A DNA stretch of 64,000 nt from Acidobacteriaceae bacterium (GCA_030038435.1 JASHOY010000377.1:1-64000); one strand, 5' to 3'. Positions 40,033-49,294 are shown, counted from the stretch's first letter. Numbers and translations: made by a program. Notes: generated from the sequence alone by a model not told the origin.

Positions 40033-42729
40033 CTATTCGTACCGTAGCGAGACCGTGGGGTCGACTTTTGTCGCTCGGCGCGCGGGAATATAACATGCCA
40101 GAAGTGCGACCCCCATCAGAAGAAATGGGATTGCGAAGAAGGTCAACGGGTCGGTGGGTTTGACTCCGTAGAGCAAGTTAGACAAGAAGCGGGTTACTCC
40201 CAGCGCGACCACAACTCCGATGACCACTCCCAAGAGGCTCAGCGTCATTCCCTGCCTCATTATGAGCCGCAGCACATCCCGTGTCTGCGCACCCAGTGCC
40301 ATGCGGATTCCCATCTCATGAGTCCGCTGAGAAACCGAGTAGCTGATGACGCCATACAGACCAACTGCGCCCAGCAGCAACGCCATCCCGGAGGCCAAGG
40401 CGAGCATGATCAGGCCAAAAGAGGTCGAGGCCATCGATTGCCTGTAGAAATATTCCATGGTGTCCACCTCTTCGAGCGGAAGGTTGGGATCCACCGAGTG
40501 AACGGCTCGACGAATCTCACGCGCGAAGCTCTCAGATCCGGCGCGCGCGCTGTTAATCACAAGGGCGGCATTGGGCACATCCACGACGCGCTTGCCCTCC
40601 ATATTTGCGGCCATGATAGGCCAATAAACCTCTCTGGGCGCATGCTCATTCATTCCGTTCACGTGAACGTCGCCAACCACCCCTACGATTTCATGCCACT
40701 CGTCGTTAGCCCCTATGCGGAGCTGTTTGTCGATCGCATTCCGGGAGTTGCCCCAATATTCGCGTGCCAGGTTCCTTGAAACCAGAACGACCGGGCGCTT
40801 GCCATAAATGTCATCCCAGGTGAAATCGCGGCCGGCAACGATGGGAACCCCGAGCGTGCGGAAGAAGCCGGGCCCGACAAATTCCTCCGTATACGATGGC
40901 GGCTCCTGTCCCAGGTCAGTATGATCGCGCACAAAAATCGGCTGCCGCCAGAATGGTCCCTGCAAGGGCACCGAGGAGCAGATGCTTGCGGAAGAGACGC
41001 CAGGGACGGTTTCGATCTGGTGCAGGATCGCCCGTTGCATCCGCGCCACCTGCTCGGGTTGAGGGGCATCCGTCGCGGGAATTGAAAGGCGGACCGACTC
41101 TATGTTGGCCGGAAGCGCTGTGAATCCGGGCTGGACGCGGATCAAGGCACGAAACGTGCGAACCATGAGGCCTGCACTGATCAGCAACACTAAGGCCAGC
41201 CCCATTTGAACAATTACGAGTACATTCTGGGCGCGCCGGTGCTCACGGCCGGCACTCTGGGAACGCCCGGAACTCTTTAGACCGCTGGCCGCGCCCCTTC
41301 CCGCAAACCTCAGGACTGCCATCGAGCCGAATAGAAGGCTCGCGGTCAGCGATATTGCAGCGGTAAACAGGAGCACCACGGTGTCAATTCTGATTTCGCT
41401 CAGACGCGGCAGAGTACTCGGCGCTATCGCGATCAGAGCCTTCAGCGCTGCATACGCGAAGGATAAACCGAGTGCTGCTCCACCGAACGAGAGAACGAAA
41501 CTCTCCAGCAACAGCTGGCGGGCAATGCGGCGTGGACTTGCACCCAGCGCCCGCCGGATCGCGAACTCCTGCCGACGGCTTTCCATCCTGGCCAGCAGAA
41601 GATTCGCGACGTTTGCGCAAGCAATGAGCAATACGAGACTGATGCCGCCCATGAGGAGCCACAAGACTCCCGCGATGTTCCCGATGACCTCATTTTTCAG
41701 GGGCTCCATGTGCGGCAGGAGAGGGACACTTTCATACATTTTGAGGCTGAACCTGGAGGGTGGGGGGAAAGATCGGGCCACAATGGGAAGCATTCGGGCG
41801 ACATCACCGTCAGCTTCTTGCACCGTAACGCCAGGCGATAGCCTGGCAATCCCTCCAAATTCGAAATCGCCCAGCTCAGTTTTTGCGCGATCCAATCTGA
41901 AGGGAAGGATCAGAGCAATACCCGGCCGGTCCAGAAAGCTGAAATTCTTCGGTAGTACTCCGATGATTTGCCGCATCTTGCCGTCTACATCGATGGTGTC
42001 GCCGATCACGCTGCGATTGTTACCGAACTTGCGTCTCCAATACCAGTAGCTGAGCATCACGGTGCGGGGACTATCGGGCTGATCATCCGCGAGAGTAAAT
42101 TCACGCCCCAGGACAGGGCGAACGCCGAGGGTCGGAAGCAACTCCTCAGTCGCGTCAAGTGTATCCAGGACCTCCGGCTCTCCTACTCCTGTCACGGTCG
42201 CCCTATGCAAGTCGTAAAGGCTGACATGGTGGAAAGTTCGACTCTCTTCGCGGAAGACGAAGTACATCGAGGGTGACAGCCCAAGGTGCATCATCTTGAT
42301 GCTGGGCGCGGCGAACGAGAACGACACCAGTTGATTAGGCTGCGGATAGGGCAAGGGCTGCAGCAAGACTCCATTTATGACGCAGAAGATGGCGGAAGTA
42401 GCGCCAATACCAATGGCGAGAGTGATAATTGCCAAGGCTGTGAATGCCGGATTACGGCGGAGTTGACGCAGGCCATAACCGAGATCTCCCGCAAATTCGT
42501 CATAAAGACGAAGCCCAATGGCATCCCGGTATTTCTCGTTCTGCGTGTCGGCCCTGCCAGCCGCTGCAAGCGTCCGGCGCCGCGCCTTGTCCTCCGGCAT
42601 GCCACGACTAATCAAGTCTTTGGTCTGGGTTTCTACATGAAAGGCAAGCTCCGACTCCACCTGGCGCCGCACGTCCTCAGGATGCACAATGGCGTTGCAC
42701 AAAATGCGGATTCGCGAGAAAACACTCAC
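40033..42729 (-). CDS. ABC transporter permease, ADOP (MacB/FtsX-like) family
   Basis: VESELAFHVETQTKDLISRGMPEDKARRRTLAAAGRADTQNEKYRDAIGLRLYDEFAGDLGYGLRQLRRNPAFTALAIITLAIGIGATSAIF; C-terminal PARRATKVDPTVSLRYE. Confidence 0.94.
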   Translation of the reverse strand: MSVFSRIRILCNAIVHPEDVRRQVESELAFHVETQTKDLISRGMPEDKARRRTLAAAGRADTQNEKYRDAIGLRLYDEFAGDLGYGLRQLRRNPAFTALAIITLAIGIGATSAIFCVINGVLLQPLPYPQPNQLVSFSFAAPSIKMMHLGLSPSMYFVFREESRTFHHVSLYDLHRATVTGVGEPEVLDTLDATEELLPTLGVRPVLGREFTLADDQPDSPRTVMLSYWYWRRKFGNNRSVIGDTIDVDGKMRQIIGVLPKNFSFLDRPGIALILPFRLDRAKTELGDFEFGGIARLSPGVTVQEADGDVARMLPIVARSFPPPSRFSLKMYESVPLLPHMEPLKNEVIGNIAGVLWLLMGGISLVLLIACANVANLLLARMESRRQEFAIRRALGASPRRIARQLLLESFVLSFGGAALGLSFAYAALKALIAIAPSTLPRLSEIRIDTVVLLFTAAISLTASLLFGSMAVLRFAGRGAASGLKSSGRSQSAGREHRRAQNVLVIVQMGLALVLLISAGLMVRTFRALIRVQPGFTALPANIESVRLSIPATDAPQPEQVARMQRAILHQIETVPGVSSASICSSVPLQGPFWRQPIFVRDHTDLGQEPPSYTEEFVGPGFFRTLGVPIVAGRDFTWDDIYGKRPVVLVSRNLAREYWGNSRNAIDKQLRIGANDEWHEIVGVVGDVHVNGMNEHAPREVYWPIMAANMEGKRVVDVPNAALVINSARAGSESFAREIRRAVHSVDPNLPLEEVDTMEYFYRQSMASTSFGLIMLALASGMALLLGAVGLYGVISYSVSQRTHEMGIRMALGAQTRDVLRLIMRQGMTLSLLGVVIGVVVALGVTRFLSNLLYGVKPTDPLTFFAIPFLLMGVALLACYIPARRATKVDPTVSLRYE

Positions 42730-43067
42730 ACTTCACCCGGCGCGACGTCCAGAATATTAACCACAAGGTTTGCCATATCGCGCCAGCGCTCGCTTTCCGC
42801 TTTGAGCTGACGTCTGCCAGCCGCTGTCAATCGATAGAATTTGGCGCGCCGTTTGTTTTCTGATTCCCCCCACTCTCCGCGTATCCAGCCGCGGCCCTCC
42901 AGGCGGTAGACCGCCGGATAGAAAGAACCTTGCAGAATCTCAAGACGGTCTGTGGACATTTGCTGAATGCGAAGCAGTATCCCGTATCCATGCAGTGGCC
43001 CGAGCGAGATAGCCTTAAGGATCAGCAACTCAAGCGCGCCCTGTGGAAGATCGATGGAGTCAGACAC
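42726..43067 (-). CDS. PadR family transcriptional regulator (ADOP-associated)
   Basis: IDLPQGALELLILKAISLGPLHGYGILLRIQQMSTDRLEILQGSFYPAVYRLEGRGWIRGEWGESENKRRAKFYRLTAAGRRQL. Confidence 0.94.
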   Translation of the reverse strand: MSDSIDLPQGALELLILKAISLGPLHGYGILLRIQQMSTDRLEILQGSFYPAVYRLEGRGWIRGEWGESENKRRAKFYRLTAAGRRQLKAESERWRDMANLVVNILDVAPGEV

Positions 43068-43070
43068 GTT

Positions 43071-43093
43071 CTCTCCTAGCTACAAAAGGAGAG
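43071..43093. promoter_or_regulatory. Candidate PadR operator, locus 2 (CTCTCCTAGCTACAAAAGGAGAG)
   Basis: Perfect CTCTCC/GGAGAG arms directly upstream of padR; homologous to 27666-27688. Confidence 0.65.
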
Positions 43094-43407
43094 TACGCTT
43101 TTCTCACCTTTCCGGTCAAGGAGAAGGGAGCCGGTGGCCCGGTCAAGAGCCGCAAAGCTCCCGCCCAGCGAGCATAAATCTGTGCTGCGTCCGCCGCAAA
43201 GAGGGACCGGGATTGAATGAGCGAAGTAACACCAGTTCAGGATCAGCCCCGATAAACCGGCTTCTCGTCATTGCTCGATTTCGAGCGAATCACCGCCAAT
43301 GCTGACGTTTAAAAATTGTAAACAACTTTGCATGCGTGCCCGAAGTCGTCTCGGGGCGACTCTGGCGCGGGCGGAGCGAATTTGGCCGGGGAAAAGAAAA
43401 GCCGGAA

Positions 43408-43818
43408 TCAGCTTGCGCCCGTTCCTTCAGACTCTGCGATAAAAGACCGGAACCACTCCGCCAGTCGGGCTTCGGGCATTACCCCTGATGCAACCGCCAG
43501 CATCGTGTTGACAACTTCCTCGTCTGAGGCCGCCATTCTGCGCCTGTTTAGATCAAGAAATGTTTCGGCAACCACGTAAGCTGTGCGTTTGTTGCCGTCG
43601 AGAAATCCATGGCTGTTGCATAGCCCGAATGCATAAGCGGCCGCTAAGGCGGCGGCATCGGGTTTCCCGTACGCGAAGAGGTTGCGAGGCTTGGCGAGCG
43701 CAGAATCAATTCCACCAAGGTCGCGAACACCGCGGATACCGCCGTGTTCCGCGATCTGTTCGTCATGGATGGCAAGAACCGCATTCAGCGGAACCCATAC
43801 CCATCGATGGGGCTTCAC
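43408..43818 (-). CDS. doc: Death-on-curing (Doc/Fic) family toxin
   Basis: Fic motif HGFLDGNKRTAYVV; IDSALAKPRNLFAYGKPDAAALAAAYAFGL. Confidence 0.9.
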   Translation of the reverse strand: MKPHRWVWVPLNAVLAIHDEQIAEHGGIRGVRDLGGIDSALAKPRNLFAYGKPDAAALAAAYAFGLCNSHGFLDGNKRTAYVVAETFLDLNRRRMAASDEEVVNTMLAVASGVMPEARLAEWFRSFIAESEGTGAS

Positions 43819-44039
43819 TTTGCCAACTCATGCAGTGCATTCCGGCGCCGTTTCATCACCTTGCGGGCAGACTCCATGGCCTTTTCGAATTCCGGGTCGA
43901 ATGGAGTAATCCTGAAACCATCTTTGTCTTCGGTAAGAAAGACTGAATCGCCCTTCTCAACCTTCAGGCGCGACAAGGCCTCTTTGGGAAGGATCACTCC
44001 CACGGAGCTTCCAATCGTCGTCAGTTTCAGTTTCAGCAT
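43815..44039 (-). CDS. AbrB/MazE-type antitoxin
   Basis: MLKLKLTTIGSSVGVILPKEALSRLKVEKGDSVFLTED; 4 nt overlap with doc. Confidence 0.9.
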   Translation of the reverse strand: MLKLKLTTIGSSVGVILPKEALSRLKVEKGDSVFLTEDKDGFRITPFDPEFEKAMESARKVMKRRRNALHELAK

Positions 44040-44059
44040 TGTGGTACCTCGCAACCGAT

Positions 44060-44080
44060 ATTATAACATAGATTATAACA
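44060..44080. promoter_or_regulatory. Direct repeat ATTATAACA-TAG-ATTATAACA upstream of the AbrB antitoxin (tandem TGTTATAAT on the minus strand)
   Basis: Two 9 bp copies at 12 bp spacing, each containing TATAAT. Confidence 0.5.
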
Positions 44081-44193
44081 CGCGCTCGGTAGATCTCTGG
44101 TTGACTGGCCGTCGTGAGTCTATGACCGGCGACTCTTCAGTAACACTTCAATAAACAAGTTCGCGTCTTCGGCGCCGGATGACGAAGAGCGGA

Positions 44194-44240
44194 CATGCCT
44201 TCGGCATGGATGATGCAAAGACTTACACGCCTTCGGCGTG
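44194..44240. repeat. Two hairpin repeats CAYGCCTTCGGCRTGGATGAT at 32 bp period
   Basis: CATGCC-TTC-GGCATG (44194-44208) and CACGCC-TTC-GGCGTG (44226-44240) with a compensatory stem change. Confidence 0.75.
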
Positions 44241-44396
44241 GATGATACTGAATACACCGCCGGTCCGTGGTTGGGGCATAGCGTTGCAGCAAGTGGGGGA
44301 TTGATTGCAATCGGCACCCGAATGGGGTTGGGCACGCGGGGATGGATCAAAACAGATGTGAAGCGCTGCGGGGGTGAAGCGTCTTGCTGTTCAGGC

Positions 44397-45671
44397 TTAC
44401 AACGTGACCAGCGTTCCGGATTGCTCGGGCTGGCAGATGGCGGCCGGCTCTCCCTCCTGGCGCGGGGTCCAGTTGCGCGGCTGGTAGATGCAGCAGGGCT
44501 CCTCAGCGAGAGGATCGCCGGTGAGCGCGTAGGCGCGGGCGCGGGAACCGCCGCAGATCTCCTTGTACTCGCAGGCGCCACACTTGCCTTCCAGGCGGCT
44601 GGTGTCGCGCAAGGCCTTGAAGATGGGGGCGTCGCGATAGATCTCGGCCAGTGACTTCTCGCGGACGTTACCCGCATAGATGGGCAGGAAACCGCTGGGG
44701 TAGACGTTGCCGACGTGGGAGATGAAAACAAAGCCCTTGCCGTCATTGACGCGGCGCGTGGCCCAGCCCATGTTGCGGGCGTTGGCGTCGGAACTGGGAG
44801 CGCCAGCCTCAAACACAGGAGCTGAATCCCCAACCTTTTCAACGTGGAGATTTCCGGCGCGATTGGAGTCCTGCCCAATCAAGTCAGTCGCCCGGCCGCC
44901 CCGAGCGTGGCCCATTCTCCGCTCCTGAAGATTGTGCTGGAGGAGGTAGCGGCGGTAGTGCATGGCTTCGGTGGTCTTGATCTGGAAGCTGACCCGCTGG
45001 GAGAGCTCGTAGATCTTGGCGAAGACCTGCTCGAAGTCTTCACCGCTCAGCAGGTCGGCGAGCTGGCCGCGGCCCACTGGGACCAGAAAAAAGACGTTCC
45101 ACATGACGATGTCCAGGCGTTCAAAGAGATTGCAGAGGTTGTCAAGGTCGTGGGCGTTGTGGCGGCTGATGGTGGAGTGAACCTGGATGGGGATGCCGGC
45201 TTCGTTGGCCCATTCGATGGCCTGGATGGTACGCGCCCAGGCGCCGGGCAGGCCGCGAAAGGCGTCGTGAATTTCCGGTGTCGAGCCGTCAAGGGAGATG
45301 CCGAGGCGCACCAGGCCGGCCTCTTTCATCTTGAAGATGGCGTCGCGGGTGAGTAAAGGCGTGGCGCTGGGCGTGACGGCCACGTGAACTCCTTTGCCGG
45401 CCGCATAACGGATCAGTTCGAAGACATCTTTGCGCTTGAGGGGGTCGCCGCCGGTAAAGACAAAAATGGGGATGTGCATGGCGGCAATCTCGTCAATGAG
45501 GGCCTTGGCTTCGGCGTTGGTCAGCTCGTCAGGGTGGGCGAGAGGCTGGGCGGCGGCGCGGCAGTGCTTGCAGGCAAGATCACAGGATTGTGTGACTTCC
45601 CAGATGGCAAGGAACGGGGTTTGGTCGTAGTTCAACGCGCCGCGGGCGGGAATAGAATGCATGGGCTGCAT
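44397..45671 (-). CDS. Radical SAM/SPASM protein (TIGR04053-like)
   Basis: WEVTQSCDLACKHCRAAA (CxxxCxxC) and C-terminal SPASM GKCGACEYKEICGGSRARAYALTGDPLAEEPCCIYQP. Confidence 0.9.
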   Translation of the reverse strand: MQPMHSIPARGALNYDQTPFLAIWEVTQSCDLACKHCRAAAQPLAHPDELTNAEAKALIDEIAAMHIPIFVFTGGDPLKRKDVFELIRYAAGKGVHVAVTPSATPLLTRDAIFKMKEAGLVRLGISLDGSTPEIHDAFRGLPGAWARTIQAIEWANEAGIPIQVHSTISRHNAHDLDNLCNLFERLDIVMWNVFFLVPVGRGQLADLLSGEDFEQVFAKIYELSQRVSFQIKTTEAMHYRRYLLQHNLQERRMGHARGGRATDLIGQDSNRAGNLHVEKVGDSAPVFEAGAPSSDANARNMGWATRRVNDGKGFVFISHVGNVYPSGFLPIYAGNVREKSLAEIYRDAPIFKALRDTSRLEGKCGACEYKEICGGSRARAYALTGDPLAEEPCCIYQPRNWTPRQEGEPAAICQPEQSGTLVTL

Positions 45672-46101
45672 GACGCCTCCTGAGGAATCCTGGCCGGCCG
45701 GAGCAGGGAAGAGTTCCTGCGCCGGGGGTGAAGCAGTTGCGAAAGCTTAAGAAATCGGAGACACTGCCCATAACACCAGTTCCTTTCCGTAAAGTCGGAG
45801 AGGTCTGCGGCAGAGGCCGATGGAATCGAAAGCTGCTTGCGCGAGCCATGATTCCGTATCAGAAGAGCAGGTGCGGGGGGCCTCAGGCTGTGATTGAAAT
45901 CACCCTATTTGCCCGTGAGACGCGTCGTTGAAGACCAACGAGGCAGAGGGGTAACTATTTCGGGACCCGAATATACGGATTTCAGATCTGTAGCTGCAGG
46001 AATTGGATCAGGCGAAGAGACAATTAAGACCGAGCACCGAATTCCCCAGGCGGATGGCTTTGAGCGGCCTGGATACCAGAGTTAGAGACGATTCTAAGAA
46101 G

Positions 46102-46121
46102 AATGTGAGTTAACTCACATT
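46102..46121. promoter_or_regulatory. Perfect CRP/FNR-family palindrome AATGTGAGTTAACTCACATT
   Basis: 20 bp perfect palindrome TGTGA-N6-TCACA centred 83 bp upstream of the USP start. Confidence 0.8.
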
Positions 46122-46194
46122 TAATTGTGCCACCGGGCACCGCAACCTGGTGACCACGCTGCCATAGTTTTGATGCACGCTAAGGAGGGTTGCC

Positions 46195-47160
46195 ATGGCC
46201 GCCACCATGAAGCCCGGCTGGATCAAACCAGCCACCATACTGTTTGCCTCTGAGATTCCCGCCAATGAAAGGGCCTTTGCGTTTGCCGTGGCGCAGGCCG
46301 TGGAGTTCGGCGCGGACCTGATCCTGTTCCATGCTTATGACACGCTGGTAGTTGCGGCGTCAGAGCAATCTGGAATCCGCTACTACGACTACGCGGCAGC
46401 GGCGCGCACCGAGAAGGGGCAACTGGAGCCGCTGGCAGCTCGCGTACGCGAGGCCGGCGTGCGTTGCGAAGTGGTGGTGCGGCCTGGACTGCCCGCGGAC
46501 CAGATTCTGGCCTTTTCGCGGGAACGCGCTATCGACCGGATCGTAATGGGCACACATTCGCCCGGCCCCATCGGGAAGTTGCTGGTGGGATCGGTGGCCG
46601 AAGCCGTGCTGCGCAGCGCCGCGGTGCCCGTACACATAGTAGGTCCGGATGTGGTGGACGGAAAGTATCGCAATTTCGCCACGCGCACGGTGCTGGCGGC
46701 GGTGAGCCTGCATGAGGCCAGCCCGGTGGTTACCATGTTTGCCGCGGGAGTGGCGCGCCAACATGGCGCGCGCCTCATACTTCAGCACGTGGTCCGTCCG
46801 CAGGAGCGGGCGGAGGTCATGTGCGGCCGGTCCATCGACCAGATTGAGACAGAAATGCTGTCGATGATTCCCGTGCAGGTGGCCGAGAAAATTGCCGCCC
46901 AGGCGATTGTGGTTCCCGGCGATCCTACCGAGGAGCTGCTTTATCAATCGCGCGCGCAGCAGGCGGATTTGATCGTGCTGGGCGCGCAGGGAGCTTCGGC
47001 ATTCGCCGCGGTTACGCGTCAGGGCGTGGTCTACAAGGTGCTGGCCCATTCGCAATGCCCGGTGATGACACTCTCGCCGGTTTTGCTATCGGAGTGTGGA
47101 TCGAAGGTGGAGGCAGAGAAAGCCCGCTCATCGGAAGCGTACATGGCGGGTGTTTTTTAG
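46195..47160 (+). CDS. Universal stress protein (tandem UspA domains)
   Basis: Two Usp domains: IDRIVMGTHSPGPIGKLLVGSVAEAVLRSAAVPVHIV and ADLIVLGAQGASAFAAVTRQGVVYKVLAHSQCPVMTL. Confidence 0.9.
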   Translation: MAATMKPGWIKPATILFASEIPANERAFAFAVAQAVEFGADLILFHAYDTLVVAASEQSGIRYYDYAAAARTEKGQLEPLAARVREAGVRCEVVVRPGLPADQILAFSRERAIDRIVMGTHSPGPIGKLLVGSVAEAVLRSAAVPVHIVGPDVVDGKYRNFATRTVLAAVSLHEASPVVTMFAAGVARQHGARLILQHVVRPQERAEVMCGRSIDQIETEMLSMIPVQVAEKIAAQAIVVPGDPTEELLYQSRAQQADLIVLGAQGASAFAAVTRQGVVYKVLAHSQCPVMTLSPVLLSECGSKVEAEKARSSEAYMAGVF

Positions 47161-47528
47161 CCACGCGGTCAAGCAGTTGCTGTGCGAAACCTGCCCGAGT
47201 GCAGGATTGCTACTACTCCCTGCGCGGAGTGATGGTTTGCCGGCAGTCTGCGCGGGAAAGATGCGTTTCGCGTGAGCGCTCACCGCTCGTTGAATCCTAG
47301 AACCTGTAAGATCGGTTTCTCCTGACACGACAGCTCTCGACACGAGTTTGAAGCTTGGCACCGGCCGGTAGCTGCTCGAATAACTCCTGTGGCCTCGCCG
47401 CGAGCTGTCAACTGATCCTCTTCGCTCCCGTGGAGAGCATCGAAGCCGACATTTTGCGCGATGCGAATGAAGCCGGAGCGGTTGCGCGCGTATTAATGAA
47501 ATTGGCCGCAAGATTCAGTGTTCCCGTA

Positions 47529-47547
47529 GCTTGTGAGTATCACAAGC
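47529..47547. promoter_or_regulatory. Perfect 8-3-8 inverted repeat GCTTGTGA-GTA-TCACAAGC
   Basis: Upstream of the small lmo0937-like gene. Confidence 0.4.
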
Positions 47548-47618
47548 AAACAACTTCGTGGCGGGATTGGGCGTCCAATGCGTTTGTTGCCCTGGAGGGG
47601 GAGAAACGAGATGAAGCG

Positions 47619-47771
47619 ATGCTTTGGACAATTTTCGCGATCCTGGTGATTCTTTGGCTAGTGGGGATGTTGAGCTCTTATACGTTGGGAGGGCTCATTT
47701 ACCTGTTGCTGGTGGCAGCGCTGATTGTGCTCATCATCCAACTGGTGACAGGGCGCAGAAACGTGGTCTGA
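47619..47771 (+). CDS. lmo0937-like small membrane protein
   Basis: MLWTIFAILVILWLVGMLSSYTLGGLIYLLLVAALIVLIIQLVTGRRNVV with gaggggga RBS. Confidence 0.8.
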   Translation: MLWTIFAILVILWLVGMLSSYTLGGLIYLLLVAALIVLIIQLVTGRRNVV

Positions 47772-47918
47772 CGGTTCGGGGAGAAAAAGCCCGGAAAGGC
47801 GGTGATCGTTACTTAGGGCCTGCTAACATGCCCTAGTTCGCATCTAAGTAGATGTTAATTCTGAGATGCAACTTCTAATAGACCTCGGCGAGGGGCTAGA
47901 AGGGATGGAGATTAACTT

Positions 47919-48143
47919 ATGGATAAAGACAGAGTGAAAGGTAAGGTTGACGAAGTCGAAGGACGAGCAAAGCGCCAGGCCGGCGAATGGACCGGCGATA
48001 CAAGGGCGCAAATCGAAGGCGGGGCTCAGGAGATAAAGGGTCGAGTCCAGAATGCCTGGGGCAAGGTGAAAGATGCCGCGCGCGAGGCTGACAAGGACGA
48101 AACCGCTCCACCTCCTGAGGACGCACACTACCGGCGTCCCTGA
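47919..48143 (+). CDS. CsbD family stress protein
   Basis: MDKDRVKGKVDEVEGRAKRQAGEWTGDTRAQIEGGAQEIKGRVQNAWGKVKD. Confidence 0.9.
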   Translation: MDKDRVKGKVDEVEGRAKRQAGEWTGDTRAQIEGGAQEIKGRVQNAWGKVKDAAREADKDETAPPPEDAHYRRP

Positions 48144-48238
48144 ACAAAAGCAGTAACCCGCATTGAAGCCGCCCGGTTGTCGGGTGCGAAAAAACGCAGC
48201 CCGCGGCCGGGCGCTCGTGTTTCACGTCGTATTTTTGG

Positions 48239-49234
48239 ATGGTTTCAGAATGCGCGGGTATACTGAAAGCCAAGGGGCGGCGCGCTCCAGGGCCGCTGCC
48301 TGAGAGGTGCGTCTTCAGCAGCAATTGCGGTGCTCTCGCGTCTGACCTGCCGTCATCGCAAACTTCGCGGTGGCGGGCCGTGGTCCGCGTTTTGCGAAGT
48401 CCCCTGGATGCATTGACCTGCGCACTGCTTCCCGCCTCCTGTGTTCTCTGCGGCTCGCCTCTGCCGCGGCTTTCTCTCGCGCCAATTTGCGATACTTGCT
48501 GGACGGAAATTCCCGTTGCAGGCGAAGCTGCGTGCCAGCGCTGCGGGGACTCGCTGGCTGCGGCGGGCGGGTTGCCGGTAGGGGGATTGTGCCGGGCCTG
48601 CCGTCTGGTGCCGCCGCCGTTTGAGCGCGCGGTTGCTTACGGGGTTTATCAGGGACGGATGAGGGATGCGATTCACGCCCTGAAATACGGGCGGCTGCAT
48701 CCGGTAGCCCGCGGTCTGGGCCGCAGGCTGGCGGAAGCCATGGCCGGACTGGCCGATGAAGCCCCTGCCAAAATGCTTGTGGTTCCCGTGCCCCTGCACC
48801 GGTTAAAGCACCGGCAGCGCGGGTTTAACCAGGCTCGTCTGCTGGCCGGCGAAGCGCTGCGTTTTCTGGCAAAGAGTCATCCCGCTTGGCGGCTGAAGCT
48901 GGCTCCGGGCACGCTCATGCGGCTGCGCATGACGGAAAGCCAGGCGGGTCTGTCCACTCGCCGGCGGCGCATCAATGTGCGCGGTGCATTTTCGGTTTCC
49001 GATGCCACCTTAGTGGCCGGCAATGATGTGTTGCTGATCGACGACATTATGACCACAGGCGCTACGGTACGGGCCGCCGCCCAGGCCCTCAAGCGCGCTG
49101 GGGCACAGTCGGTATGGGTGGCGACCCTGGCTCGCGCGCGGCGGATTTACACGGAAAACCAACAACACGCTTTTGAAGATGCTGTAGATATGGATTCACA
49201 GGCCGGTGAGCCGGCGGGGCAAAGGCAAGGGTGA
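48239..49234 (+). CDS. comF: ComF family protein (phosphoribosyltransferase-like)
   Basis: CVLCGSPLP...ICDTCW zinc finger, VLLIDDIMTTGATVRAAAQALKRAGA PRPP motif; start uncertain. Confidence 0.88.
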   Translation: MVSECAGILKAKGRRAPGPLPERCVFSSNCGALASDLPSSQTSRWRAVVRVLRSPLDALTCALLPASCVLCGSPLPRLSLAPICDTCWTEIPVAGEAACQRCGDSLAAAGGLPVGGLCRACRLVPPPFERAVAYGVYQGRMRDAIHALKYGRLHPVARGLGRRLAEAMAGLADEAPAKMLVVPVPLHRLKHRQRGFNQARLLAGEALRFLAKSHPAWRLKLAPGTLMRLRMTESQAGLSTRRRRINVRGAFSVSDATLVAGNDVLLIDDIMTTGATVRAAAQALKRAGAQSVWVATLARARRIYTENQQHAFEDAVDMDSQAGEPAGQRQG

Positions 49235-49294
49235 GGTTCTAATCCACGGAGTTCGTGTGCAGGCCAACGATGGTTTTGACGCGGGAGAGATGCC

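Noticed and set aside
45884-46090. Possible tRNA or small RNA in the radical SAM/USP intergenic region
   Set aside because: No cloverleaf arms or T-loop consensus could be assembled by eye
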